This document shows, piece by piece, positions 8,706 to 15,957 of a DNA stretch of 20,505 nt. Within the stretch, counting starts at the first letter, position 1. Each line of letters starts with the position of its first letter. Under the pieces are notes generated by a model, which did not search any database, had not been told where the DNA came from, and was given only the letters and a program-made list of their open reading frames with translations. Origin of the DNA: Rhizobiales bacterium UBA3584 (GTDB lineage: Bacteria; Pseudomonadota; Alphaproteobacteria; Rhizobiales; Devosiaceae). The stretch spans positions 1 through 20,505 of the forward strand of contig DFMV01000031.1 in NCBI GenBank assembly GCA_002375765.1, written 5' to 3'. A program made the translations under genes and the position numbers.

Positions 8706-10168
8706 GATTGCGGCTCCCGGGCGAGGGCGAGGATGGCGTTCAGATCGAGATGGGTTTCGAGGTGGGTGGCGAGGTCGTCCAGGGTCTGATCGATCATGGC
8801 ATCGAATTCGAGCAGCGGGTCGGTGGAAACGCCAAGGTCTGCAAGAAATTGGCGGCGGAATGCGTCGGCGGCAAAGAGGCCGTGCAGATAGGTGCCCATG
8901 ATTTTCCCGTCCGCCGAGCGGGCGCCTTCGGGGGTGCCATCGACATGGGCGAAGGGGCGGGATGTGTCGGGGCCGGTGGTTGTGCCCATGTGCATGTGGT
9001 AGCCGGTCAGCGGCAGGTCTGAGAGGGCGTCGTTGGCGGTTTCGAGGCGGAGCTGCTTGCCCCCTTCGAGACGCGTCGTGACGGCGAGATGGCCAAGTCC
9101 CTGGGTTTGCCCGGCTTTTCCTTCGATGCCGTCGGGGTCGGCCACCATGGTTCCGAGCATCTGGTAGCCGCCGCAGATGCCCAGTACGTGGCCGCCGGCG
9201 CGGATATGGGCGGCGATGTCGATATCCCAGCCCTGCTGGCGGAGGAAGTCGAGATCGGCGCGCGTGGCTTTCGAGCCGGGGAGGATGATGAGTTTTGCCT
9301 CACGGGGAATGGGCTGGCCGGGCTGGACGATGATCAGGCGAACGCCAGGTTCGGCGCGCAGGGGATCGAGGTCGTCGAAATTGGCGATGCGGGCCAGACG
9401 CGGGACGGCGATTACGGTTTCGGCGGAATTTTGTTCAATTGTTTCCAAGGCCAGGACATCTTCGGCCGGAAGCCGTGACGCATCGGGAAAATGGGGGACA
9501 ACGCCGAGGCAAGGGCGCGAGGTACGGGTTTGCACGAAGTGGCGGCCGGCATCGAACAGGGACGGGTCGCCGTGGAACTTGTTGACCAGCGTTGCCGCGA
9601 TCAGATCGGCATCGGCGGGGTCGATAACGGCGAAGGTGCCGACAAGCGAGGCGATGACGCCGCCGCGGTGAATGTCGCCGACCAGGATCACCAGAATCTT
9701 GGCTTGCTGCGCGAAACCGAAATTGGCGATATCGCCATCGCGCAGGTTTATTTCCGATGCACTGCCGGCACCCTCGACGATGACGAGATCGTTCTGGGCG
9801 GCGAGAAGGTCAAACGCATCGAGGACGGCGGGCATGAATTGGGTGCGGGATGAAAAGTACTCGCGGGCCGACATGGAGGCGACACGACGCCCCCTGATAA
9901 CCACTTGAGAACCTGTATCTTTTTCCGGCTTGAGCAGGACCGGGTTCATCAAGGTGGTGGGCTGCTTGCGGGCGGCTTTGGCCTGCAGGGCCTGGGCGCG
10001 GCCGATCTCGCCGCCATCGGATGTAACGGCGGCATTGTTGGACATGTTCTGGGGTTTGAAGGGCGCGACCGACAGACCGCGATTGGCGAAGGCGCGGCAA
10101 AGTCCGGCCACGATCAAGGACTTGCCGACATCGGACCCGGTGCCCATGACCATGATGGCGCGGGTCAT
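8702..10168 (-). CDS. cobQ: Cobyric acid synthase
   Basis: This glutamine- and ATP-dependent enzyme amidates four side chains of adenosylcobyrinic a,c-diamide to give adenosylcobyric acid. The 488-residue protein has an N-terminal dethiobiotin-synthetase-like domain beginning with the P-loop-like GTGSDVGKS (about residues 9-17) and the strand APFKPQNMSNNA. The C-terminal half is a class I glutamine amidotransferase domain with the nucleophile Cys332 in GICGGYQMLG and the histidine in GTYLHGLF (His429). Its ATG overlaps the cobB stop by four bases (ATGA), and its stop overlaps the cobD GTG in the same way. CobQ is distinguished from CobB by the PQNMSNN motif and by length. Confidence 0.97.
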   Translation of the reverse strand: MTRAIMVMGTGSDVGKSLIVAGLCRAFANRGLSVAPFKPQNMSNNAAVTSDGGEIGRAQALQAKAARKQPTTLMNPVLLKPEKDTGSQVVIRGRRVASMSAREYFSSRTQFMPAVLDAFDLLAAQNDLVIVEGAGSASEINLRDGDIANFGFAQQAKILVILVGDIHRGGVIASLVGTFAVIDPADADLIAATLVNKFHGDPSLFDAGRHFVQTRTSRPCLGVVPHFPDASRLPAEDVLALETIEQNSAETVIAVPRLARIANFDDLDPLRAEPGVRLIIVQPGQPIPREAKLIILPGSKATRADLDFLRQQGWDIDIAAHIRAGGHVLGICGGYQMLGTMVADPDGIEGKAGQTQGLGHLAVTTRLEGGKQLRLETANDALSDLPLTGYHMHMGTTTGPDTSRPFAHVDGTPEGARSADGKIMGTYLHGLFAADAFRRQFLADLGVSTDPLLEFDAMIDQTLDDLATHLETHLDLNAILALAREPQS

Positions 10169-11517
10169 TGCGGGCCTCTTTCGATGATGTGGGCGTAGGA
10201 CCCCATGACGTTATCGAGCACGCAGCCCATGGGGTCGAGGGGGGTGTCGAGGGCGTCAAACGCCGCAAATAACGGCGGCAAAGGGGATGAAGTGGAGTGT
10301 TCGGTGAGGCCAGGGTACCGGCCATTGGACAAGACCTGCCGGGAATAGTGAAATTCGTGCGCACACAGTCTTTCCGGCCATGGCAATGGCGAAGAATGGG
10401 TGAGGCGGCGATAGCCGAGGACGCGCTTGGGGCGGTCGATGGCGGTGGAAACCGGCAAAAGGTTTGCCATGGGGTAGGTCGCCCCCGATTTGTCGGTGAG
10501 GGCCCGCCCAAGGACCATATAGCCACCGCATTCGCCATAGATCAGCGCGCCGCGGTCGCGCGCTTTGATAAGGCCGGTTTTGAAACCCGCTGCGTTGGCG
10601 AGGGTGGCGCCATGGAGTTCGGGATAACCGCCGGGAAGGAAGACGGCGTCGGCATCTGCATCTGGCGCCTGATCAGCCAGGGGCGAAAAAAAGCTCAGCG
10701 AGGCTCCGCCAGCATGCCAGCTTTCCAGCAAGTGGGGATAGACAAAGGCAAAGGCCGCGTCATGAGCGATGGCGATGCGCTGGCCGAGCGGCGCAAGGCT
10801 GGGGACCGGCGCGGCGGAGGCCACCGGGGCGGCGATGGCGCCGAGCAGGCGGAAATCGAGATGGGTGGTCATCACAGACCCGGCGCGGGCCAGATGGTCA
10901 TCGATCCCCTCGATGTCGCCGGGAAGGACGAGGCCGAGATGGCGTTCGGGCAGCGCGAGATCGGCGCGGCGCGGGATGGCGCCAAGGCAAGGGATGCCGG
11001 TTTTTGCCAGCGCGGAGCGCAGCATGGTTTCGTGGCGGTCGGAGGCGACCTTGTTGAGGATGATCGCGGCGATGGAGACATCGTTCCGCCATGAGGCAAA
11101 GCCGTGGACGAGGGCTGCGACCGACTGGGCCTGGCGGTCACAATCGAGGACGAGGACAACAGGCAGGTTGAGCGTTGCGGCGAGGTCGGCCGTGGAGCCT
11201 TTGCCATCGATGGCGGAATCGAACAGGCCCATGACCCCTTCGATCAGCAGCGTATCATGGCGCTCGGCATGCCGGGCGGCGCGGGCCACAAGGGTGGCGG
11301 CGTCCATGGCCCAGGGGTCGAGATTGATTGCGGGGGAGCCGGCAGCTCTGGAGAGAAAGGCGGGATCGATATAGTCGGGGCCGGTCTTGGCCGGGGCGAC
11401 GCGATAGCCCGAATTTGTGAGCGCCCGGGCGATGCCGAGCGTTATGGCGGTCTTGCCCGAACCCGAGCGCGGGGCGGCGATGATGAAGCCGCGAGGGACG
11501 GGATCAGCCAATGGCAT
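10165..11517 (-). CDS. cobB: Cobyrinate / hydrogenobyrinate a,c-diamide synthase
   Basis: This glutamine- and ATP-dependent enzyme amidates side chains a and c of the corrin ring. The domains run in order: a P-loop near the N-terminus (APRSGSGKT, residues 15-23), the segment KTGPDYIDPAF, then a class I glutamine amidotransferase domain with the nucleophile Cys330 in YGECGGYMVLG and the later histidines of CAHEFHYS. The frame stays open a further 63 codons upstream, but that stretch is proline/serine-rich and is antisense-like shadow over cobA, so the ATG at 11517 was chosen (450 residues, normal for the family). A TTG two codons later (11511) has better spacing to the GGGAG site and is an alternative. 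The start overlaps the end of cobA by 14 bases, and the stop overlaps the cobQ start. Confidence 0.95.
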   Translation of the reverse strand: MPLADPVPRGFIIAAPRSGSGKTAITLGIARALTNSGYRVAPAKTGPDYIDPAFLSRAAGSPAINLDPWAMDAATLVARAARHAERHDTLLIEGVMGLFDSAIDGKGSTADLAATLNLPVVLVLDCDRQAQSVAALVHGFASWRNDVSIAAIILNKVASDRHETMLRSALAKTGIPCLGAIPRRADLALPERHLGLVLPGDIEGIDDHLARAGSVMTTHLDFRLLGAIAAPVASAAPVPSLAPLGQRIAIAHDAAFAFVYPHLLESWHAGGASLSFFSPLADQAPDADADAVFLPGGYPELHGATLANAAGFKTGLIKARDRGALIYGECGGYMVLGRALTDKSGATYPMANLLPVSTAIDRPKRVLGYRRLTHSSPLPWPERLCAHEFHYSRQVLSNGRYPGLTEHSTSSPLPPLFAAFDALDTPLDPMGCVLDNVMGSYAHIIERGPQ

Positions 11518-12361
11518 TCTCCCGCTGGGCGGCGGCGTACCAGTCGAAAGTCTCGCGGTAGCGGGAGACGGGGCCGAGGACGATGATGGCCGGGGTGGGT
11601 ACGTTGGCATCGGCCAGTTCCCCTGCCCGGCCCAGGGTAGATTCAAGAACGGTTTGATCGGGCAAGGCGGCATTGGAGACGATGGCGAGTCGATCGGCGG
11701 GATCACGACCGGCGGCGATCAGTTTTTTTGCGATCGAGGGGAGATGCTTGACGGCCATATACATCACAATGACCGGGGAGGCTGTGGCGATGGAGCCCCA
11801 ATCCACGCCCTGCGGGATGCCGCCCTTTTCGTCGTGACCGGTGAGGAATACGACGGTGTGGTTGGTGTCGCGATGGGTGACGGGGATTCCCGCATAGGCC
11901 AGCCCGCCGATCCCCGCCGTAATGCCGGGCACGATGCGGAAAGCGATGTTTTCGCGGGCAAGGGTCTGGACCTCCTCGCCGCCGCGCCCGAACATCATGG
12001 GGTCGCCCCCCTTCAACCGCAGCACGCGCTTGCCGGCGCGGGCGTGTTCGACGAGTTTCAAGGTTATGTCAGCCTGTTTGGCCGAAGGCTTTCCGCCGCG
12101 CTTGCCCGCATAGATCTTTTCGGCTTTTGGATTGGCCATGTCGAGCAGGCCGGGGCCAACGAGGGCGTCATAGACGATGACATCGGCCTGCCCCAGAGCG
12201 TGATAGCCCAAAAGCGTGATAAGGCCGGGCGCGCCGGGGCCGGCGCCAACCAGCCAGACCGAGCCCGGCGCGAACACCGGAAACTGCGCGGCATCGAGAC
12301 GAGCGAAATGGCCCTTGTTCATCGATTTGCGCTTGAGCCAGCCGAGCACGCGAATCCCCAT
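11504..12361 (-). CDS. cobA: Uroporphyrinogen-III C-methyltransferase (SUMT)
   Basis: This enzyme uses S-adenosylmethionine to methylate uroporphyrinogen III at C2 and C7, giving precorrin-2, the branch point to cobalamin and siroheme. The family motifs are VGAGPGAPGLITL (residues 38-50, SAM-binding) and LKGGDPMMFGRGGEE (116-130). At 285 residues it is a stand-alone SUMT, not fused to a CysG-type oxidase/chelatase. There is an N-terminal extension of about 33 residues, and the ATG at 12322 (residue 14) or a GTG at codon 5 are possible alternative starts. The ATG at 12361 has AAGGA almost touching it. cobB follows with overlap. Divergent cobK begins only 33 bases away. Confidence 0.94.
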   Translation of the reverse strand: MGIRVLGWLKRKSMNKGHFARLDAAQFPVFAPGSVWLVGAGPGAPGLITLLGYHALGQADVIVYDALVGPGLLDMANPKAEKIYAGKRGGKPSAKQADITLKLVEHARAGKRVLRLKGGDPMMFGRGGEEVQTLARENIAFRIVPGITAGIGGLAYAGIPVTHRDTNHTVVFLTGHDEKGGIPQGVDWGSIATASPVIVMYMAVKHLPSIAKKLIAAGRDPADRLAIVSNAALPDQTVLESTLGRAGELADANVPTPAIIVLGPVSRYRETFDWYAAAQRENAIG

Positions 12362-12378
12362 TTCCTTTTTGAAGGTGT

Positions 12379-12408
12379 TGTATAAGTCTATGCCATGAAT
12401 TCGGGCAA
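12379..12408 (-). promoter_or_regulatory. Candidate cobA promoter reaching into cobK
   Basis: On the minus strand TTGCCC (12403-12408) and TATACA (12379-12384) are 18 bases apart, each matching the sigma70 consensus at 4 of 6 positions. The -35 would lie inside the first codons of cobK. RNA would begin near 12372, about 10 bases before the cobA ATG. The -10 overlaps the candidate -10 of cobK on the other strand. This is a pattern match only. Confidence 0.3.
12381..12386 (+). promoter_or_regulatory. Candidate -10 element for cobK (possible leaderless transcript)
   Basis: TATAAG matches the sigma70 -10 at 5 of 6 positions and stands 8 bases before the cobK ATG. RNA would begin at about 12393, leaving almost no leader. 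This agrees with the absence of a ribosome site: the nearest purine run, GAAGG at 12371-12375, is 19 bases away. No good -35 was seen, so confidence is low. Confidence 0.33.
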
Positions 12409-13159
12409 TCGCGACACCACTGGCAAGCGCATATTGATCCTTGGGGGAACGACCGAGGCGCGCGAACTTGCGGGCATGCTGGTTAAAACCGGTTACGACG
12501 TCATCACCTCACTGGCGGGGCGGACCGATAATCCACGTTTTCCGGCGGGTATCGTGCGGATCGGCGGGTTTGGCGGCAAGGAGGGGCTGGCCGCCTATAT
12601 CAAATCCAATGACATCCACATGCTGATTGACGCGACCCATCCCTTTGCGGCGCAAATATCGATCAATGGCGTTGCCGCCGCTTCGGACGCCGGTGTACCC
12701 CTGATCCGGCTCGAACGCCCCGCGTGGGAAGCGCCCAAGGGTGCAGTCTGGGTCGAGGTGGGGACCGCCCAGGACGCAGTGGACGCCCTGCCGCGCGGCG
12801 CGCGGGTGCTGCTGACGGTGGGCCGGCAGGAATTGGGACCGTTCCTGGCCCGCACCAGCTGCCATTACACAGCGCGCATGATCGAGGTGCCGGCCGGGCT
12901 GCCCGATGACTGGGACGTGATTGCGGCGCGCGGGCCGTTTACGCTTGCGAGCGAAATCGCCTTGATGGAAGACCGCGGCATCACCCATCTGGTGACCAAG
13001 AATTCGGGCGGCGCGCAGGTGGCAGCCAAACTGGCTGCGGCGGCAGAGCTTTCAATCCCCATCATCGTGATCCGGCGCCCCCTTCTGCCCAAGGCAGAAA
13101 CCGTGGATTCGGTGGTTTGGGCGCACGAAAGCGTCAAGCGGATTTTCCGAACCGGTTGA
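12395..13159 (+). CDS. cobK: Precorrin-6A reductase
   Basis: This enzyme reduces the corrin macrocycle (precorrin-6A to dihydro-precorrin-6A) with NADPH. The 254-residue protein begins with the family pattern ILILGGTTEAREL (residues 13-25) and has DATHPFAAQIS near residue 80, the segment LLTVGRQELGPF near 130 and the C-terminal VTKNSGG followed by IPIIVIRRP. The length is typical. The ATG at 12395 is the only reasonable start in frame and has no ribosome site at normal distance. It is the only + strand gene among minus-strand cob genes. It diverges from cobA over 33 bases, and its last 26 bases overlap the end of cbiG. Confidence 0.95.
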   Translation: MNSGNRDTTGKRILILGGTTEARELAGMLVKTGYDVITSLAGRTDNPRFPAGIVRIGGFGGKEGLAAYIKSNDIHMLIDATHPFAAQISINGVAAASDAGVPLIRLERPAWEAPKGAVWVEVGTAQDAVDALPRGARVLLTVGRQELGPFLARTSCHYTARMIEVPAGLPDDWDVIAARGPFTLASEIALMEDRGITHLVTKNSGGAQVAAKLAAAAELSIPIIVIRRPLLPKAETVDSVVWAHESVKRIFRTG

Positions 13160-14129
13160 CGTCGACAGGCGTATCGGCCCGTCCCAGGGCACAGGTCACA
13201 TTGCCCGCGATCCGCTTGGGCATGATGAGCGTTCCGGCCTTTATGGCCACCGCCTCGCAAACGCCCGAAAGTCCGATGGCCGCCTGGACACTGGCCGAAG
13301 GGGTTGCCAGCCGCTTTTTCTCGCGGTCGATTTCCCGGCGGGTGAACGTGCGCAGGGGCACGCCGAAATGGGTGGCGGCCTCGAGAAGCGCGGGTGTTCT
13401 GCCATGGGTGTGGATGGTGGCCAGCGCGGCAAGGGCCTTTGGGGCGATGCCGGCGGCTTCCAAAGTGGTCTCGACCAGCGTTATCACCTCGCAGGCCGCC
13501 GCCTTGCTGGTACAGCCCAGCCCCGCAACGATGGTTTTGGGGTGGACGAGCAGGCCGGGGCCTGGCGCGGGGCTCTCGGTGAGGCGGAGCAGTTGGCTGC
13601 CATCGCGCGAGACCGGATAGCCGGCCAGTTCGAGCCAGCCCGAAAGGCCTTCGACACGCAGCTTTTCCCCCTTGAGGAGCGCCGCCATCAGCGGGCGCAC
13701 CGCCTCGGGATTGGCCACCACATAGCCGGGGGGCGGATCGTCGAGGGAGAAATCGTAGAGCGAATCGGAAGTGGCTGTGACAGCGGCAAAGCCGCGAAAG
13801 CCGTCCGCTATCCAGCGGGCCAAAGCATTGGCGCCGCGATGGCTGCCCAGCAGGGGCACGGCAACCTTGCCATCGGCGGAAACCGCAACCACGGGCGGTT
13901 CGGACATCTTGTCACCCAGCGTGCCGGCGAGGAGCCGGATCAACGCGCCGGTGGCGCACACCCCGACGATGGGAGCGCCCTGACGATAGGCATCGGCAGC
14001 CAGAGGCGCGGCGTCTATCCGGCCCGGACCGCACAAATGCACCGGCGCACCCAGAAGCTGGGCGACGTGACGGGCGATCTCATCGCCGCGAGGCGAGGTG
14101 GAAAATACGAGCGGGGTCTTCAACGCCAA
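13134..14129 (-). CDS. cbiG: Cobalt-precorrin-5A hydrolase CbiG (CbiG N-domain plus CobE-like C-domain)
   Basis: In the early-cobalt-insertion pathway CbiG opens the ring lactone of cobalt-precorrin-5A and releases acetaldehyde. This 331-residue protein has the N-terminal domain with VGVCATGALIRLL (residues 55-67) and LGSHRGANALA (94-104), a middle linker, and from about residue 199 a CobE/CbiG-C domain starting TIVAGLGCTSKAA. It is full length, whereas many alphaproteobacteria keep only CobE or fuse CbiG to CobJ. The start is uncertain: TTG at 14129 is two codons after an in-frame stop, a second TTG lies at 14123, and neither has a clear ribosome site. Its 3' end overlaps cobK tail-to-tail by 26 bases. 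Confidence 0.88.
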   Translation of the reverse strand: MALKTPLVFSTSPRGDEIARHVAQLLGAPVHLCGPGRIDAAPLAADAYRQGAPIVGVCATGALIRLLAGTLGDKMSEPPVVAVSADGKVAVPLLGSHRGANALARWIADGFRGFAAVTATSDSLYDFSLDDPPPGYVVANPEAVRPLMAALLKGEKLRVEGLSGWLELAGYPVSRDGSQLLRLTESPAPGPGLLVHPKTIVAGLGCTSKAAACEVITLVETTLEAAGIAPKALAALATIHTHGRTPALLEAATHFGVPLRTFTRREIDREKKRLATPSASVQAAIGLSGVCEAVAIKAGTLIMPKRIAGNVTCALGRADTPVDVNRFGKSA

Positions 14130-14241
14130 AATTTAAGTTGAGTGAGGCAGTTCGGTTTTTCGCCTAGCACGGTTGGGGGAAGTGGGCAATGTGTTGGGGC
14201 GGGGACGCCGCGCATATGGCGGATCGACGAGAGGTTGGGGG

Positions 14242-14273
14242 TACTGGATCCCGGGTCTTCGCCCGGAATGACG
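14242..14273. repeat. Alphaproteobacterial palindromic intergenic repeat
   Basis: TACTGGATCCCGGG, a short loop, then CCCGGAATGACG forms an imperfect palindrome: CCGGG pairs with CCCGG, and outer A-T pairs follow beyond one mismatch. From memory this resembles the dispersed intergenic repeat found in many alphaproteobacterial genomes. It sits in the 185-base gap between the lacI-type gene stop and the cbiG start. The rest of that gap is G-rich on the + strand and holds no gene. No second copy occurs in this window, so the repeat status rests on recognition. Confidence 0.6.
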
Positions 14274-14314
14274 GCGGTGGGGAGGAGGGGCTGGGGGCAG
14301 CCTCGGCCCGGCGG

Positions 14315-15334
14315 TCAGGTGATGCGAGCGACCGACTCGCGGGGGACCAGATGGACGGGCAACTCAATGATGGGGAGCTCGGCCTTTGTACGCCCTTCGA
14401 TAATGTCGAGGACCAGATTCATGGCGTGGCGCCCCATTTCCTCTTTGGGCTGATGCACGGTCGAGAGGCCGGGCACATAGGTATCGGCGAGCACGATATC
14501 GTCGAACCCCATGACCGAGAGATCGTCCGGCACCGAAATGCCATAGCGGTGAAGCTGGGAGATAAAGCCCATGGCCGCCTCGTCATTGGCGCAGAAAATG
14601 GCGGTGGGGCGGTCCTTGAGCGAGAGGAAACTCTGGGCGGCGGCGCGCCCGCCAATGGCCGAAAAACCGCCTTCGAAAAACCAGGTATCGTTGACAGCGA
14701 TCCCCGCTTCGCCCATGGCGCGGCGCAAGCCGTTGGCGCGGGCCCGGCGTACCGGGGTGCGGTGGGGGCCATAGGCGTGGCCGATGCGGGTATGTCCCAT
14801 TTCGATCAGATGCCGGCCGGCGACATAGCCGGCGCGTTCGTTGTCGATCAGGATATGGGGCACGCGCATATAGCCGCGCTCCTCGCTCATGGCGACGATG
14901 GGCGGGGGGCCGGCATAGAGCTGCTGCAACAGTTCAAGGTCGTGGTCGGCGATTTCGTGGCCCGAGAGAATGATAACGCCATCCACCCTGGCATTGCGCA
15001 AATTGGACAGGATCAGATCCTGGGTGCCGCCGGGGCTGGGATTGGCAATGATCGTGGAATAGGAAGAGGCTTCAGCGCGGCGCTGGATGCCGCGGAAGAT
15101 TTCCGAATAATAGATGTTGCCGATATCGGCGGCGACCACGAGGACGGTGTTGGCGCGCTGCTTTTTGAAATTGCGCGCGGTTTCCGATTGCACATAATGG
15201 AGGGCGTCAACGGCTTCCTGCACCTTGCGGCGGGTCTTTTCGGTGACGGTTTCAGGCGCGTTGATGGCCCGCGAGACTGTGGCCGTCGACACGCCGGCCT
15301 GGCGCGCCACGTCTCCGATGGATGGTCTTTTCAC
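14315..15334 (-). CDS. LacI-family transcriptional regulator (GTG start)
   Basis: This is a sugar- or nucleoside-type repressor of 339 residues. The N-terminal helix-turn-helix reads IGDVARQAGVSTATVSRAI (about residues 5-23), with a hinge helix near residue 50. It is followed by a periplasmic-binding-protein-like effector domain from VLVVAADIGNIYYSEI to the C-terminus, including CANDEAAMGF and SVMGFDDI. The frame stays open 36 codons further upstream, but the family starts just before the helix-turn-helix, and the GTG at 15334 has AGGGG 4 bases upstream, so it was chosen. The effector is unknown. It diverges from a small secreted protein over 131 bases and has no sugar-utilisation genes next to it, so its targets are probably elsewhere. 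Confidence 0.94.
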   Translation of the reverse strand: MKRPSIGDVARQAGVSTATVSRAINAPETVTEKTRRKVQEAVDALHYVQSETARNFKKQRANTVLVVAADIGNIYYSEIFRGIQRRAEASSYSTIIANPSPGGTQDLILSNLRNARVDGVIILSGHEIADHDLELLQQLYAGPPPIVAMSEERGYMRVPHILIDNERAGYVAGRHLIEMGHTRIGHAYGPHRTPVRRARANGLRRAMGEAGIAVNDTWFFEGGFSAIGGRAAAQSFLSLKDRPTAIFCANDEAAMGFISQLHRYGISVPDDLSVMGFDDIVLADTYVPGLSTVHQPKEEMGRHAMNLVLDIIEGRTKAELPIIELPVHLVPRESVARIT

Positions 15335-15465
15335 TTGCCCCTGCCCCAAACAGCTGCTTTTGAGGCCCCTGTTTACGCCAATTGTGGCCGGAGCGGAACC
15401 ACGGGCGAAGTCAATGGAATCAAGGCGGCTTGCGAAAGCCATATTCGCCGGGCAATCATCGCTCC

Positions 15466-15957
15466 ATGTTGCGCCGATTTGTGTTTGCCATAGCCATTTT
15501 CTCCAGCGTTTCCGGCAGTTTTCCGGCGGCGGACTGGACGCGTTACGTTAACCCGCGATTCGGCGCGGCCGTCGATATTCCGGCCGATTTTGCCGCCGAG
15601 GGCCCGGCCCAGGTGGCTGGAGAAGGCAAAAGGTTTCGCGCTTCGAACGGGCGGGCGGTGATTACCGCCTGGGGCGGGCCGGTGTTAGAGGCCGATTTTC
15701 TGGCCGAGATGCGGGGGCGGATCGGGGCTGAAGAGGCTGAAGGCTGGACGATCACCTACCGCTCGGAAACTCCGGACTGGGCGGCGTGGGGCGGAACGCG
15801 CGGCGGGCACGTCTTTTACGCCAAGACCATTCTTGTCTGTAACGGGCAGCAAACCGCCAATGTGCGGCTCGACTATCCGGCGATGGACGTGCCGGCGTTC
15901 GACGCCGTGGTCAACCGGCTGGGGCAGAGCCTGGCGCAGGACGGGGCGTGTTTTTAA
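15466..15957 (+). CDS. Small secreted protein of unknown function
   Basis: I do not recognise a named family. The 163-residue product starts with a typical signal peptide (positive MLRR, hydrophobic core to about residue 16, probable cleavage near residues 20-22), so it should be exported to the periplasm. The mature part opens with DWTRYVNPRFGAAVDIPADF, a beta-rich pattern also seen in small uncharacterised alphaproteobacterial periplasmic proteins. It holds two cysteines (125 and 162) that could form a disulfide. The frame is open further upstream, but the ATG at 15466 is the one that places the signal peptide at the N-terminus. Its ribosome site is weak. It is divergent from the LacI-type gene, and its stop shares four bases (TTAA) with the stop of the opposing orf176. 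Confidence 0.8.
   Translation: MLRRFVFAIAIFSSVSGSFPAADWTRYVNPRFGAAVDIPADFAAEGPAQVAGEGKRFRASNGRAVITAWGGPVLEADFLAEMRGRIGAEEAEGWTITYRSETPDWAAWGGTRGGHVFYAKTILVCNGQQTANVRLDYPAMDVPAFDAVVNRLGQSLAQDGACF

Noticed and set aside
11518..11706. An N-terminal extension of CobB
   Set aside because: The 63 extra residues are proline/serine-rich, lie inside the cobA coding region and do not resemble the family; the P-loop begins soon after the ATG at 11517.
11417..12385. A 322-codon open frame on the + strand opposite cobA and the cobB start
   Set aside because: It is glycine-rich mirror translation; cobA on the other strand explains the region.
14281..14314. A Rho-independent terminator after the LacI-type gene
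   Set aside because: On the minus strand a GGCTG/CAGCC stem exists, but it is short and is followed by C-rich sequence without a U-run.
14189..15493. A 434-codon open frame on the + strand opposite the LacI-type gene
   Set aside because: It is antisense to a clear regulator with a helix-turn-helix domain and has no domain of its own.
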